Positions 11,642 through 21,488 of a DNA stretch of 64,000 nucleotides are shown here, one piece after another. This DNA comes from Nitrosomonas sp. (GTDB taxonomy: Bacteria > Pseudomonadota > Gammaproteobacteria > Burkholderiales > Nitrosomonadaceae). Location of the stretch: contig JAHBZZ010000012.1 of assembly GCA_019635215.1 (NCBI GenBank), positions 33,466-97,465 of the forward strand. The letters are read 5' to 3'. How positions within the stretch are numbered: position 1 is the stretch's first letter; every line of letters starts with the position of its first letter. The position numbers were made by a program, and so were the translations under genes. Under the pieces are notes generated by a model, which was given only the letters and a program-made list of their open reading frames with translations, was not told the origin of the DNA and did not search any database.

Positions 11642-11797
11642 ATGAAATATTCTTTGGTGTTAATCGCTTTTGCAATCCTCACTTTAAGTGCATGTGGTGA
11701 GCCAAGACGAACCCCTGACGGACACTTAATGGATAAACCAACACCATCTGCGTATGATCCGGGCGATTTTGATACAAATCCAAGAGATTCTGACTAA
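11642..11797 (+). CDS. Small lipoprotein (51 aa)
   Basis: The short gene has a strong ribosome-binding site (AAGGAGAT) before the ATG. The product starts MKYSLVLIAFAILTLSAC, a signal peptide with lipobox LSAC, so it should be lipidated on Cys18. The mature part (GEPRRTPDGHLMDKPTPSAY...) is only about 34 residues and polar. Its function is not recognised. It resembles the small entericidin-like or unknown outer-membrane lipoproteins often present in betaproteobacteria, but no specific family is claimed. Confidence 0.75.
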   Translation: MKYSLVLIAFAILTLSACGEPRRTPDGHLMDKPTPSAYDPGDFDTNPRDSD

Positions 11798-11839
11798 TCT
11801 ACGGTCAATTCACCATTTAGCGGATTGTTTTTAAATTCT

Positions 11840-11874
11840 GGATGATCAATACGATGCGTTTTTATTGATCATCC
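11840..11874. repeat. 12-bp stem-loop in the gap before the BON gene
   Basis: GGATGATCAATA (11840-11851) pairs perfectly with TATTGATCATCC (11863-11874) around an 11-nt loop that contains several T. No T run follows the stem on either strand, so it is not a textbook terminator. It lies in the 261-bp gap between two small lipoprotein genes; it could end transcription of the first gene by another mechanism or stabilise mRNA. Confidence 0.5.
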
Positions 11875-12058
11875 AATCATGAAGCTCGACCCGCATAGTT
11901 TTTAATGTAACTTGTCTATGGCTGTTCATTAGCGCTATGATTAATAATAAGTAAACGCATGCGACAAGTTTCTAAATACAACGCATTGTCATCAGAATAG
12001 TAAATTTAATTTTCGAATTACTTTAAAGGTCAAAACAAATTCGATAGGAAATAATGCC

Positions 12059-12394
12059 ATGTTCAACCGGTACAATTTATTCATCCCCGCTATGATAATC
12101 ATCACGCCATTAATCTTGAGCGGATGCGAAAATTACGCAGAAAGAACCCATGAATCCTGGATTGAAGCACCATCCGGTGTTTCTTATGATGATTCAACGG
12201 TTTATGCGAGAATAGCATATGCCATTAATACAGATCCCGGGCTACAAGGCAGTGATATCGAGATCCAGGTTGATGACGGTAAAGTTTTATTGACAGGAAC
12301 CGCCACGAGTCAAGATCAGATCACGCGAATAAACATGCTTTCTTGGATGGTTGATGGTGTTAAAGATGTTAACCTGCAGGTTAAGATTAAATAA
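12059..12394 (+). CDS. BON-domain lipoprotein
   Basis: A 111-residue protein with a signal peptide ending LILSGC (lipobox, Cys ~23) and a single BON domain over the second half (SDIEIQVDDGKVLLTGTATSQ...VDGVKDVNLQVKI). BON domains bind membranes and occur in OsmY and DolP-type periplasmic proteins with roles in envelope integrity. Its start has TAGGAAA upstream. The gene stands alone between the small lipoprotein and the convergent MFS gene. Confidence 0.85.
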   Translation: MFNRYNLFIPAMIIITPLILSGCENYAERTHESWIEAPSGVSYDDSTVYARIAYAINTDPGLQGSDIEIQVDDGKVLLTGTATSQDQITRINMLSWMVDGVKDVNLQVKIK

Positions 12395-12451
12395 TCGACT
12401 ATTTCTCAACAACAATACTTAAAAAATACCGCCGAAAAAATAGATGAATTC

Positions 12452-13765
12452 TTATGCATCTGTAGAACTACGAAGCGCCGCTTGTTGGCCTCGGGCCACA
12501 TCAACATGTTTTAATATGAATAGCCCAATTATAAAATAACTGCCGGTTATCAACATCGCAAGACGATGATCACCATCAGTAACCCAGCTTATTAGTCCGT
12601 ATGTCAGCGGCCCAAGAATAGAGGAAAGCTTTACGGCCAGCCCCCATAAACCAAAGAATTCCGCACGACGGGAAACAGGACTGAATACCCCTATCAACGC
12701 ACGGCCTGCAGATTGGGATGCACCAAGACATAACCCTGCAAGATTGGCGGCCGCCCAGAATATTGCGCGGTCATCTGCGAACCATGCCATTAATATCATG
12801 ACAATCCAACCGACAAGCGTAATTGCAATCGTAGCACGATGACCCAGCTTGTCCTGCACATGGCCAAAAGCAAAAGCACCTAACGCCGCAGTGAAATTCA
12901 CCAGAAATATCAGCAGTATTGTTTCCTGTGTATCAAATCCCATCGCTTGCTGCGCGTAGATTGCAGCTAATGCGATCACCGTCTGTATGCCCGCCTGATA
13001 GAATACCAGGCAAATCAGAAAACGCATCAAATCCTGATAATGCCTGACATTCATAACTGTATTTTTCAATCGCAGAAAGGATTCCTGAATCACTTTGCCG
13101 CCATACAAATGCGGTTGCGGAATTGCACGTTCCCTGAGATAGAAAAATGTCGGCAAGCTGGCGACGGCAAAAATTGCAGCGGTAATGACCATAGCCACAG
13201 GCACATATTGATCAGGTTCATGATCGAGCGTCTTTGCCCACGTAATATAAGCGAGGCAACTCCCCAGGCTAAAGATTCCGCCCAGATAACCCAAACCCCA
13301 CCCCCATCCTGAGACTTTCCCCAGTGATTGGTTTTTAGCCAGCTCCGGTAAAAATGCAGCGATCAGGTTTTCACCGCTGCCAAAGAAAAAATTCGTAACA
13401 ATGATCAGTATAATAGCCAACCATAAATCGCCCTGTCCAACAAAATAAAGTAAAGCGGTAAAAACTACGCAACCGACAGCACTTATAGCCAGTAAAGGTT
13501 TTTTGACAGCGTAGGCATCGGCATAGGCACCCACTACAGGGGCGGTCAGAATAATAAGAACATACGATACAGCCAGAGATGCTGTCCATGCAAATGTCGC
13601 CCAGTTTTCGTTGTTGGCAACAATTGCAACGAAATATGCATTAAAGATTGCAGTGATAACAACTGTGGTATAGCCCGAATTGGCGAAATCAAACATTGCC
13701 CATGACCATACCTCACGTGATGCAACACCTTCAGCAAGGTTCCGGGAGTACGTACTATTTTTCAA
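12452..13765 (-). CDS. MFS transporter, UMF1/Atg22-like
   Basis: A 437-residue membrane protein with about twelve hydrophobic helices. The N-terminal EVWSWAMFDFANSGYTTVVITAIFNAYF is the hallmark of the UMF1 family of major facilitator proteins, related to yeast vacuolar Atg22. Other typical segments are FFFGSGENLIAAFLPELA and GWGWGLGYLGGI. The substrate is unknown for bacterial members. The first start in frame is a TTG at 13765 without a clear ribosome-binding site, so the exact start is uncertain. Confidence 0.88.
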   Translation of the reverse strand: MKNSTYSRNLAEGVASREVWSWAMFDFANSGYTTVVITAIFNAYFVAIVANNENWATFAWTASLAVSYVLIILTAPVVGAYADAYAVKKPLLAISAVGCVVFTALLYFVGQGDLWLAIILIIVTNFFFGSGENLIAAFLPELAKNQSLGKVSGWGWGLGYLGGIFSLGSCLAYITWAKTLDHEPDQYVPVAMVITAAIFAVASLPTFFYLRERAIPQPHLYGGKVIQESFLRLKNTVMNVRHYQDLMRFLICLVFYQAGIQTVIALAAIYAQQAMGFDTQETILLIFLVNFTAALGAFAFGHVQDKLGHRATIAITLVGWIVMILMAWFADDRAIFWAAANLAGLCLGASQSAGRALIGVFSPVSRRAEFFGLWGLAVKLSSILGPLTYGLISWVTDGDHRLAMLITGSYFIIGLFILKHVDVARGQQAALRSSTDA

Positions 13766-13843
13766 CTGAATTGTAGTTAATTTGAATAGGGTTTAAGGAA
13801 CTGTAAACGTAACCGCCAAGGGTTAAGCATATTTGGTCGATCT

Positions 13844-15103
13844 TCAGATTCGATCATAAGCCGGTTCAGAACAGCTTTCCAGTTTTTTATCGTCCAGTAT
13901 GCCGCTTTGTTCACCACTCAGCGCCCTAATCCGGCAATCGAGCCATTGCCCGATATGTTGCAGAATTTCACTTCTGCGCGGCTCGGCTAAAAACAAGTGC
14001 TGATGATAACGTGAATCGATCAGTTCGAGATGTCGATTATCACTATGGTTGTTTAATGTCGCATTGACAAAATCTTTACTACCCCAGGCAGGTGTAATCG
14101 GATCATGCGCTGAATAAATCAAATAATAAGGTGTATTAAACATGTGCATCTGATGGCGAAAACGCACAATCTCCTCTTCAACCCCCTTTGCGTAACGCAG
14201 CAAAGTACGGCGAATGATCCAGTCGTCATTACGAATCCTTTCCCTCTCTTCCACACTATCGGTCAGATAGTCCGCTACCCACGCCGGTGTTACCGGCGTA
14301 AACACGCGCCGCAATCCCGGCCAGGATAATATTTCGAATAATCCGTCCAGAACCGGAACTGTTAAAAACGCCAATATCTGATTGAATACCAAGAACAGCA
14401 TCGATTCACCGTGTGGGTTCAGATAATGCGTCTCGGCATGAAATGATAATCTGATTATCGGGTTTGCCAGCCAACCACGCCAACCGGGCAACTCACTCAC
14501 GGCAAAACCTGGCCCGAGAAAAACAGTGCCTTCGCATCCGGTTACATCGTTCCGGTTTTGCAGCAAAAAAGTCGCTGTGACCAATGCACCCAGACTATGC
14601 GATACGATAAAAACAGGACGATCAACTTCACCCAGTGCATTACAAAGTTCAATTGTCTTTTGCAGTGCCAGCCTGAGGTTTTCCCGCGGGAGATCAAGAT
14701 TGCTGAGCACGGTTTGCGCGAGATAAGCCTCGCTGATGTCCACCGATACGGCACCCGATCTTAATGCAGCGTCAGCCTGCCGCAAAGCCGGATTGGATAA
14801 ACCATGCGCTTCATAATCAAATCCGGCGACGACAAAATTCTGCCGCACAAAGTAATGTGCAACATCATTGTAGCGTCCGGTATGCTCATTCATACCATGC
14901 ACCAGCAATAAACAGGCTTTTGTTGCCAAAATATCTTCCGGATACATAACCCGCAATAGCAGATGCGGATGAGCACCGGATTGCGAAATACTGTTTTCTT
15001 CACCCCAGGCTGGATAAAGCGCACTGGCATACTGCCGATGCACGCAGCCCGACAGCAGCAGTAAAAACAGAATAGCCACGACACTTCCCGGGAAAAATCT
15101 CAT
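13844..15103 (-). CDS. Alpha/beta hydrolase lipoprotein
   Basis: The protein has a lipoprotein signal ending LLLSGC (Cys ~20) followed by an alpha/beta hydrolase fold. VHGMNEHTGRYNDVAHYF and AGFDYEAHGLS match the monoacylglycerol-lipase/lysophospholipase group; VSHSLGALV holds the nucleophile serine, YSAHDPITP the acid and RYHQHLFLAEPRR the histidine. Family members hydrolyse lipid esters; the substrate here is unknown and the location would be periplasmic or outer membrane. The start chosen (15103) has GAGG four bases upstream; the frame could begin at 15112 or 15196. Confidence 0.82.
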   Translation of the reverse strand: MRFFPGSVVAILFLLLLSGCVHRQYASALYPAWGEENSISQSGAHPHLLLRVMYPEDILATKACLLLVHGMNEHTGRYNDVAHYFVRQNFVVAGFDYEAHGLSNPALRQADAALRSGAVSVDISEAYLAQTVLSNLDLPRENLRLALQKTIELCNALGEVDRPVFIVSHSLGALVTATFLLQNRNDVTGCEGTVFLGPGFAVSELPGWRGWLANPIIRLSFHAETHYLNPHGESMLFLVFNQILAFLTVPVLDGLFEILSWPGLRRVFTPVTPAWVADYLTDSVEERERIRNDDWIIRRTLLRYAKGVEEEIVRFRHQMHMFNTPYYLIYSAHDPITPAWGSKDFVNATLNNHSDNRHLELIDSRYHQHLFLAEPRRSEILQHIGQWLDCRIRALSGEQSGILDDKKLESCSEPAYDRI

Positions 15104-15333
15104 AAGCCTCATAAGGTTATATGTTCTATCAATTCTTACGGTCGGACATTGATTCCGAACAGAGAATCCTACTTTACCCGAAGAGTAGTCCGGCAAATTA
15201 TTTTATTGTAACTACCATTTCATTGGAAAATTACAGATTACATACTCATCGTGCACATCACGCGATAAAATAAACATTCCCCGGCAGCCGATGATCACAA
15301 TCAACGACCATACTTTTTACAAAGGAACTCTGG

Positions 15334-16440
15334 ATGAAAACAAGAGCAGCTGTAGCCTGGCAGGCAGGACAACCGTTAACCATCGAAAATATCGACCTGG
15401 AAGGCCCCAAGACGGGTGAAGTCCTCGTCGAAATTAAAGCCACGGGCATTTGCCATACCGATTATTACACATTGTCCGGCGCCGATCCGGAAGGCTTGTT
15501 TCCGGCTGTGCTGGGGCATGAGGGTGCGGGTGTTGTGATTGAGGTCGGTAAGGATGTCAAATCGCTCAAGGCGGGCGATCATGTCATTCCGTTATATACA
15601 CCCGAATGCCGCGAATGCAAATTCTGTTTATCGCAGAAAACTAATTTATGCCAGGCGATTCGCAGTACACAGGGCAAAGGATTGATGCCGGATGCCACAT
15701 CACGGTTTTCGCTGAATGGTAAATCGCTGTTTCATTACATGGGCACCTCGACATTCTCGAATTACACCGTGGTGCCGGAAATTGCACTCGCCAGGATCCG
15801 TCCTGACGCCCCCTTTGACAAAGTCTGTTACATCGGCTGCGGCGTCACCACCGGCCTGGGTGCCGTGCTGTTCACTGCAAAAGTCGAGGCAGGCAGTAAC
15901 ATTGCCGTTTTCGGTCTGGGCGGTATTGGGTTGAATGTCATTCAAGGCGCCAGAATGGTCGGCGCCGATAAAATCATAGGTATTGATCTCAACCCACAAC
16001 GCGAAACCATGGCTCGCGAATTCGGCATGACACATTTCCTGAATCCAAACGAAACACCGGACATTGTCGACGCCATCATTCAGCTCACCGATGGCGGCGC
16101 GGATTACAGCTTTGAATGCATCGGCAATACCAAGGTGATGCGCCAGGCGCTGGAATGCTGCCATAAAGGCTGGGGACGCAGCATTATTATCGGCGTTGCG
16201 GAAGCCGGGGCGGAAATCAGTACACGCCCATTCCAGCTGGTCACCGGCCGTAAATGGGAAGGTTCCGCGTTCGGCGGCGCACGTGGCCGCACCGATGTTC
16301 CCAAAATTGTCGACTGGTATATGGAAGGCAAAATTGATATCGATTCATTGATCACCCATACCCTTAAGCTAGAAGACATTAACGAAGGCTTCAGGCTGAT
16401 GAAGGCCGGTGAATCCATCCGCTCGGTGGTGGTTTACTGA
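15334..16440 (+). CDS. frmA: S-(hydroxymethyl)glutathione dehydrogenase
   Basis: A class III zinc alcohol dehydrogenase of 368 residues that oxidises the glutathione adduct of formaldehyde. The catalytic zinc site [11 protein letters not shown] and GHEGAGVV, the structural zinc cysteines [15 protein letters not shown], and the NAD-binding [10 protein letters not shown] are all visible. AAAGGAACT precedes the start. Its stop overlaps the next gene, the matching S-formylglutathione hydrolase, forming a formaldehyde-detoxification pair. Confidence 0.96.
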   Translation: MKTRAAVAWQAGQPLTIENIDLEGPKTGEVLVEIKATGICHTDYYTLSGADPEGLFPAVLGHEGAGVVIEVGKDVKSLKAGDHVIPLYTPECRECKFCLSQKTNLCQAIRSTQGKGLMPDATSRFSLNGKSLFHYMGTSTFSNYTVVPEIALARIRPDAPFDKVCYIGCGVTTGLGAVLFTAKVEAGSNIAVFGLGGIGLNVIQGARMVGADKIIGIDLNPQRETMAREFGMTHFLNPNETPDIVDAIIQLTDGGADYSFECIGNTKVMRQALECCHKGWGRSIIIGVAEAGAEISTRPFQLVTGRKWEGSAFGGARGRTDVPKIVDWYMEGKIDIDSLITHTLKLEDINEGFRLMKAGESIRSVVVY

Positions 16441-17297
16441 TGGAGCAGCAATTGGAAATCCGCAATCAGCATAGCTGTTTCGGTGGAACGCAAAACTTTT
16501 ACCAGCATGATTCATCGGTAATCGGGCTGCCGATGCGGTTCTCGGTTTACCAGCCACCGCAGGCACAACAGAGCACAGTTCCTGTAGTGTTTTTTCTCGC
16601 GGGACTGACCTGTACGGAAGAAACCTTCATGATCAAGGCCGGTGCACAGCGTTATGCGGCAGAATATGGTCTGATGCTGGTTACCCTGGATACCAGTCCA
16701 CGCGAAACCGGGATTCCGGGTGAAACAAATGACTGGGATTTCGGTGCGGGCGCAGGTTTTTACCTGGATGCGATTGAACAGCCCTGGTCTGCCCGTTATC
16801 TGATGGAAAGTTATATCATACAGGAACTATACGGCATCATTATTAATCAGTTTTCGGTAGATAAAAACAAAATCGGCATCAGCGGCCACTCGATGGGTGG
16901 ACACGGTGCACTGACACTGGCGCTGCGATACCCCAATCAATTTCAATCGGTTTCCGCTTTTGCGCCGATTTGCACGCCCATGCATTGTCCCTGGGGACAA
17001 AAAGCATTCCGGTTTTATCTGGGTGAGAACCAGGCGTACTGGCGTCATCATGATGCCACTGCACTGCTTGAGGATGGCCACCGCACTGCCGGAATCCTGA
17101 TTGATCAGGGATTGAACGACCCGTTTCTATCCGAGCAACTGCACCCCCGGCGGCTGGAAGAAGCTTGCGAAAAAACCGGACAGCAACTGACACTGCGTTA
17201 CCATCCCGGTTATGACCATAGCTATTATTTCATCAGCACGTTTATCGATGACCATTTAAAACATCATCGCGACATGCTTAACGGTAATGCGCTATAA
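16440..17297 (+). CDS. fghA: S-formylglutathione hydrolase
   Basis: An esterase-D-type enzyme of 285 residues that releases formate and glutathione, the second step after the dehydrogenase just upstream. The nucleophile lies in SGHSMGGHGALTLALRYP, with LTCTEETFMIKAGAQR near the N-terminus and HPGYDHSYYFISTFIDDH holding the histidine. The start overlaps the preceding stop (TGATGG), pointing to translational coupling. Its last codons overlap the end of the convergent thiolase gene by six bases. Confidence 0.95.
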   Translation: MEQQLEIRNQHSCFGGTQNFYQHDSSVIGLPMRFSVYQPPQAQQSTVPVVFFLAGLTCTEETFMIKAGAQRYAAEYGLMLVTLDTSPRETGIPGETNDWDFGAGAGFYLDAIEQPWSARYLMESYIIQELYGIIINQFSVDKNKIGISGHSMGGHGALTLALRYPNQFQSVSAFAPICTPMHCPWGQKAFRFYLGENQAYWRHHDATALLEDGHRTAGILIDQGLNDPFLSEQLHPRRLEEACEKTGQQLTLRYHPGYDHSYYFISTFIDDHLKHHRDMLNGNAL

Positions 17298-18491
17298 CGC
17301 TTCAAACACACCTGCGGCACCCATGCCGCTGCCGATACACATGGTCACCATGCCGTATTTTTTATTGTGGCGGCGCAGGCCATGCATCAACGTCGCCACG
17401 CGGATGGAACCTGTTGCGCCAAGCGGATGACCCAACGCAATCGCACCGCCGAGCGGATTGACTTTTTCCCGGTCCAGACTCAAATCATGAATCACGGCGA
17501 GGCTTTGCGCAGCAAAAGCTTCATTCAATTCGATCCAGTCCAGATCATCCTGTTTGATACCCGTTTGTGCCAGTACCTTCGGAATCGCCTTGATCGGTCC
17601 AACACCCATGATTTCCGGCGGCACACCCGCCACAGAAAAGCCGATAAAACGCCCCATCGGCACAAGATTGAAACGCTTCATCGCGGCTTCGCTCATTAAC
17701 ACCACCGCCCCCGCGCCATCGGACATCTGAGAACTGTTACCCGCTGTCACGGAGCCGTGTGCAGCAAACACCGGACGCAGTCTGGCAAGCGCCTCCGGGC
17801 TGGTATCCGCACGCGGCCCTTCATCGGTATCTTTCACGGAAATCTCTTCGCGTATCTGGTGCATAACCAAATCCGGATATTTCTCATCGATACTATAAGG
17901 CGCAATTTCCTCGGCAAACTCGCCATTCGTAATCGCCTTCAAAGCGCGCTGATGACTGGTGTATGCAAACTCATCCTGCGCATCCCGGCTGACCTTCCAT
18001 TGCTCAGCAACCTTTTCGGCTGTCATGCCCATACCATAGGCAATGGCCACATTCTCGTCATGTTTGAACATCTCCGGATTCATAGCCACCTTATTGCCCA
18101 TCATCGGTATCATGCTCATACTTTCCGTGCCGCCCGCAATCATAACATCGGCTTCTCCCAGACGAATCCGGTCAGCCGCGATCGCGACCGATTGCAGGCC
18201 CGATGCGCAGAAACGGTTAATCGTCATTCCCGGTACGCTGTTCGGTAGACCAGCCAGCAACAACGCTACGCGCGCAACATTAATCCCTTGTTCGGCTTCC
18301 GGCATCGCACAACCGACAACCACATCGTCAATTGCGACAGGATCCAGTCCATCACATTGTCTCATCACGGCTTTTATGACATGCACCAGCATATCATCAG
18401 GCCGGACATGTTTAAACATGCCGCGCGGCGCCTTACCGACAGGCGTACGTGCTGTAGCGACGATATAGGCATCTTGGGTTTGCTTGGTCAT
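17292..18491 (-). CDS. fadA: Acetyl-CoA acyltransferase (thiolase, FadA type)
   Basis: A ~399-residue thiolase for the last step of beta-oxidation. The acylation cysteine lies in INRFCASGLQSVAIA, the second histidine in NPLGGAIALGHPLGATG, and the general-base cysteine in MVTMCIGSGMGAAGVFEAL. Start at ATG 18491 is preferred over the TTG three bases earlier because AAGGAG sits at normal spacing. It follows the hydroxyacyl-CoA dehydrogenase gene with a 60-bp gap on the same strand, so the two form a beta-oxidation unit. A biosynthetic role (acetoacetyl-CoA) is less likely given the neighbour. Confidence 0.93.
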   Translation of the reverse strand: MTKQTQDAYIVATARTPVGKAPRGMFKHVRPDDMLVHVIKAVMRQCDGLDPVAIDDVVVGCAMPEAEQGINVARVALLLAGLPNSVPGMTINRFCASGLQSVAIAADRIRLGEADVMIAGGTESMSMIPMMGNKVAMNPEMFKHDENVAIAYGMGMTAEKVAEQWKVSRDAQDEFAYTSHQRALKAITNGEFAEEIAPYSIDEKYPDLVMHQIREEISVKDTDEGPRADTSPEALARLRPVFAAHGSVTAGNSSQMSDGAGAVVLMSEAAMKRFNLVPMGRFIGFSVAGVPPEIMGVGPIKAIPKVLAQTGIKQDDLDWIELNEAFAAQSLAVIHDLSLDREKVNPLGGAIALGHPLGATGSIRVATLMHGLRRHNKKYGMVTMCIGSGMGAAGVFEAL

Positions 18492-18554
18492 CAACTTCTC
18501 CTTGAATGATCTATGCTGAATTTTCTACGCTTTGTCTGAGTTTACCCGGCAAAA

Positions 18555-21095
18555 CTAATTTCTCAACGGTTTTCCCGTTCTCAGTGTATGCTCAATACGC
18601 GCCTGCGTCTTCTCGGTAGCCAATAATTCCATAAATGCGGCGCGCTCAAGCTCGAGAAACCAGTCTTCATCGACGTGGCTTCCCGGCGTCAGATCGCCGC
18701 CGCACATCACATACGCAATTTTCTCGCCGATCAGATTGTCATGTTCCGAAATAAACTCACCCTCACGCATATTTACCAGCGTACTCTTTATCGTCGCGAT
18801 GCCGGTATTGCCCGCGACGGGAATAGCGCTCGAACGCAACGGCGGACGATAGCCCGCTTCGGCCAACGCCAGCGCTTGCAGCTTCGCCACATGCAGCAGC
18901 TCGAAACGATTCATGATGATCGTATCCGAGGGCCGCAAGAAACCCAGTTCCTTACCTTGTTCTCCACTTTTTGCAAGGTCGGCCATGGCTATAGTCTGAT
19001 AATATTTTTTTAACCCAGGAAATGGATCACCATCCAGTGCCTGCTGCGCCGACCTGAGCGCGAACTCCTTGCAGCCGCCACCTGCCGGCAGTAATCCGAC
19101 ACCGGCTTCAACCAGACCGATATAGGTTTCCATCGTGGCAACCGCGCGGTCGCAATGCATCACAAATTCACATCCCCCGCCAAGCGCCAGCCCATCTACG
19201 GCGGCAACCGTCGGAATCATGGAATACCGCAATGACTGCGAAATCTGCTGGAATTGGTGAATCATGGCTTCCACTTCCGCTAGTTGTCTGGCCATGAGCT
19301 TATCGGCCAGATCCAGCTCTCTTGCGGCTTTAAGTACAGCCGATTGCGCGGATTTTTTAAACTGTTTGAAAAACCTGTCAAACGTTGAAGGCTTGGAAGG
19401 TGGAGGTAGTGCACTGCCTTCTGTCTGTGGTTGTTTAGGGCGCTCCGTTGCCTGTTTCAAATTGGCACCGGCAGAAAAAGGCGGCTCGGTTTGCCAGATC
19501 ACCATTGCCCGCCAGTTTTTCTCGGCTTCCCGGATTGCTTCACTGATACCTTCCAGTACATCCTTGCCGATGGTATGCATTTTGCTCTTGAAGCTGAGAA
19601 TCGCAATCCGATCACCGGTATGCCACATTCTGACCGCATCGGATTCAAAAATGGTTTCTCCGTAAACCGCCTCTTCGCCCAGCAGCCGATCCGGAAACAA
19701 CTGCCGCTGGTACACAGGCAATGTCGACCGACGGTGCAATGCCTTCGATGCCGGGGCAAATGAGCCTTGCGGTGTATGTACGGCCGGTACATCCCGTTCA
19801 CCGACTTCCATTACCCAGGCCGGTAATGGTTTGTCGCGCATACTTTTGCCAGCGGCGATATCCTCGTTTATCCAGGTTGCAATCTGCTTCCAGCCGGCAC
19901 TCTGCCAAATCTCAAAAGGCCCGTGTTCCCAGCCGAACCCCCAGCGTATCGCCAGATCGACATCGCGCGCATTATCGGCGATGGATTCCAGTTGAACCGC
20001 ACAGTAATGAAACAAATCACGATGGATGGACCATAAAAACTGTGCCTGCGGATGTGAATGATTGCGCAGGACAGCCATCTTTTCCGACGGACGGCAGTAT
20101 TTGAGCTGATATTTGATATCCTCATCAACTTCGCCTTTGGCAACCCGGTAGGCATTTGTTTTCAGATCAAGCACCTGAATTTCATGACCTGCTTTGTGAT
20201 AGACGCCACGTTTGGTCTTCTGTCCCAACGCACCCTCATCAATCAGTCGCTGCAACCAATCCGGCGCAGCAAAAAAAGCATGCCAATCATCATCGGGCAG
20301 TGTATCCCGCATCGTATTGATGACATGCGCCAGCGTATCCAGTCCAACGACATCGGCCGTTCTGAACGTGGCGCTTTTGGGACGGCCAATCAGGGTACCG
20401 GTCAACGCATCCACTTCGTCAAACCCAAGGCCAAATGCGCTGCCGTGATACATGGTTGCCAGCAATGAAAATACACCAATGCGATTAGCGATAAAATTCG
20501 GCGTATCTTTTGCCCGGATGACACCTTTGCCAAGATAAGTCACCAGAAACGCTTCCAGATGATCAAGCATTTCCGCGTCACTGTATGTGCACGGAATCAG
20601 TTCAACCAGATGCATATACCGTGGCGGATTAAAAAAATGAATACCGCAGAAACGATGACGCAGCGTATCTGGAAAGGCCTGTGCCAGCTTATTGATAGAC
20701 AACCCGGAGGTATTGCTGGCAAAAATGGTTTGCGCGCCAAGATAGGGGGCAACCTTTTCGTACAATGCCCGCTTCAGATCTATGCGCTCTGCAATGGCTT
20801 CGATCACCACATCACAGTCTGCAAGTTTTTCCAGATGATGATCATAGTTTGCCGGTTGTATAAAAGCAGCCTTGGTTTTTACCGACAATGGCGAAGGTTC
20901 GAGTTTCTTCAACTTCTCAATGGCTTTGGTTACGTTAGCGTTGGCATCTTCCCCATCCGCCGGTAATTCAAACAACAAAGTTTCTATATTGGCGTTTACT
21001 AAATGAGCGGCGATCTGCGCCCCCATCACTCCCGCACCTAACACTGCCACTTTGCGCACAATAAATTGAGCGTTATTCAATTCCGCCTCCTGCAT
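18555..21095 (-). CDS. 3-hydroxyacyl-CoA dehydrogenase / enoyl-CoA hydratase (FadN-like)
   Basis: A fused enzyme of 846 residues for the middle steps of fatty-acid beta-oxidation. The NAD-binding VAVLGAGVMGAQIAAHL is at the N-terminus, then IHFFNPPRYMHLVELIP and NFIANRIGVF, then an enoyl-CoA hydratase domain (FSAGANLKQA, ALGGGCEFVMHCDRAVA, GLLPAGGGCKEFALR). This order is that of FadN-type proteins, the reverse of E. coli FadB. A GGAGG lies just inside the annotated ATG, at good spacing to a TTG at 21080 (MNNAQFIVRKVAVL), so translation may begin there. Confidence 0.93.
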   Translation of the reverse strand: MQEAELNNAQFIVRKVAVLGAGVMGAQIAAHLVNANIETLLFELPADGEDANANVTKAIEKLKKLEPSPLSVKTKAAFIQPANYDHHLEKLADCDVVIEAIAERIDLKRALYEKVAPYLGAQTIFASNTSGLSINKLAQAFPDTLRHRFCGIHFFNPPRYMHLVELIPCTYSDAEMLDHLEAFLVTYLGKGVIRAKDTPNFIANRIGVFSLLATMYHGSAFGLGFDEVDALTGTLIGRPKSATFRTADVVGLDTLAHVINTMRDTLPDDDWHAFFAAPDWLQRLIDEGALGQKTKRGVYHKAGHEIQVLDLKTNAYRVAKGEVDEDIKYQLKYCRPSEKMAVLRNHSHPQAQFLWSIHRDLFHYCAVQLESIADNARDVDLAIRWGFGWEHGPFEIWQSAGWKQIATWINEDIAAGKSMRDKPLPAWVMEVGERDVPAVHTPQGSFAPASKALHRRSTLPVYQRQLFPDRLLGEEAVYGETIFESDAVRMWHTGDRIAILSFKSKMHTIGKDVLEGISEAIREAEKNWRAMVIWQTEPPFSAGANLKQATERPKQPQTEGSALPPPSKPSTFDRFFKQFKKSAQSAVLKAARELDLADKLMARQLAEVEAMIHQFQQISQSLRYSMIPTVAAVDGLALGGGCEFVMHCDRAVATMETYIGLVEAGVGLLPAGGGCKEFALRSAQQALDGDPFPGLKKYYQTIAMADLAKSGEQGKELGFLRPSDTIIMNRFELLHVAKLQALALAEAGYRPPLRSSAIPVAGNTGIATIKSTLVNMREGEFISEHDNLIGEKIAYVMCGGDLTPGSHVDEDWFLELERAAFMELLATEKTQARIEHTLRTGKPLRN

Positions 21096-21102
21096 GATTC
21101 AG

Positions 21103-21360
21103 TTATCCCGTAAACCACTCGCGCACCAGCCGCTTGAAATCATTAAAACTCTCCAGACGCACCGCTTGAACCGGCTGATGATTTGCACGACTCATTGCCT
21201 CCATTTTTTCACAGTTAGTAGCAGCAAATTTACGCTTTGCGTTACGAACTGATATGAGTGTTGTTTTTTCACCAACACTGCGCCTAAGCGTACAGATATA
21301 AAACCAAAAGCGCAAGATTGTTCTTGAATATACCATGAAGGGCTTTACACTTATGTACAC
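21103..21360 (-). CDS. Small hypothetical reading frame before the beta-oxidation genes
   Basis: This frame of up to 85 codons ends eight bases before the hydroxyacyl-CoA dehydrogenase gene. It has no recognised domain; its last part (SRANHQPVQAVRLESFNDFKRLVREWF) is the only segment that looks protein-like. No good ribosome-binding site stands before its first start. It may be a short leader or may not be translated at all; it is listed because of its position in the operon. Confidence 0.25.
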   Translation of the reverse strand: MYISVKPFMVYSRTILRFWFYICTLRRSVGEKTTLISVRNAKRKFAATNCEKMEAMSRANHQPVQAVRLESFNDFKRLVREWFTG

Positions 21361-21488
21361 CCTGATACAGGTTATATGAATGTACTTTAAACAGTAGGGA
21401 AATTAGATAGTTATTCCTTTGAATCTTGAAATAACTATAAGTATTTGGTTAAAACAATCCGGCTATTCAGTTTATTTCATTTTTTAGC

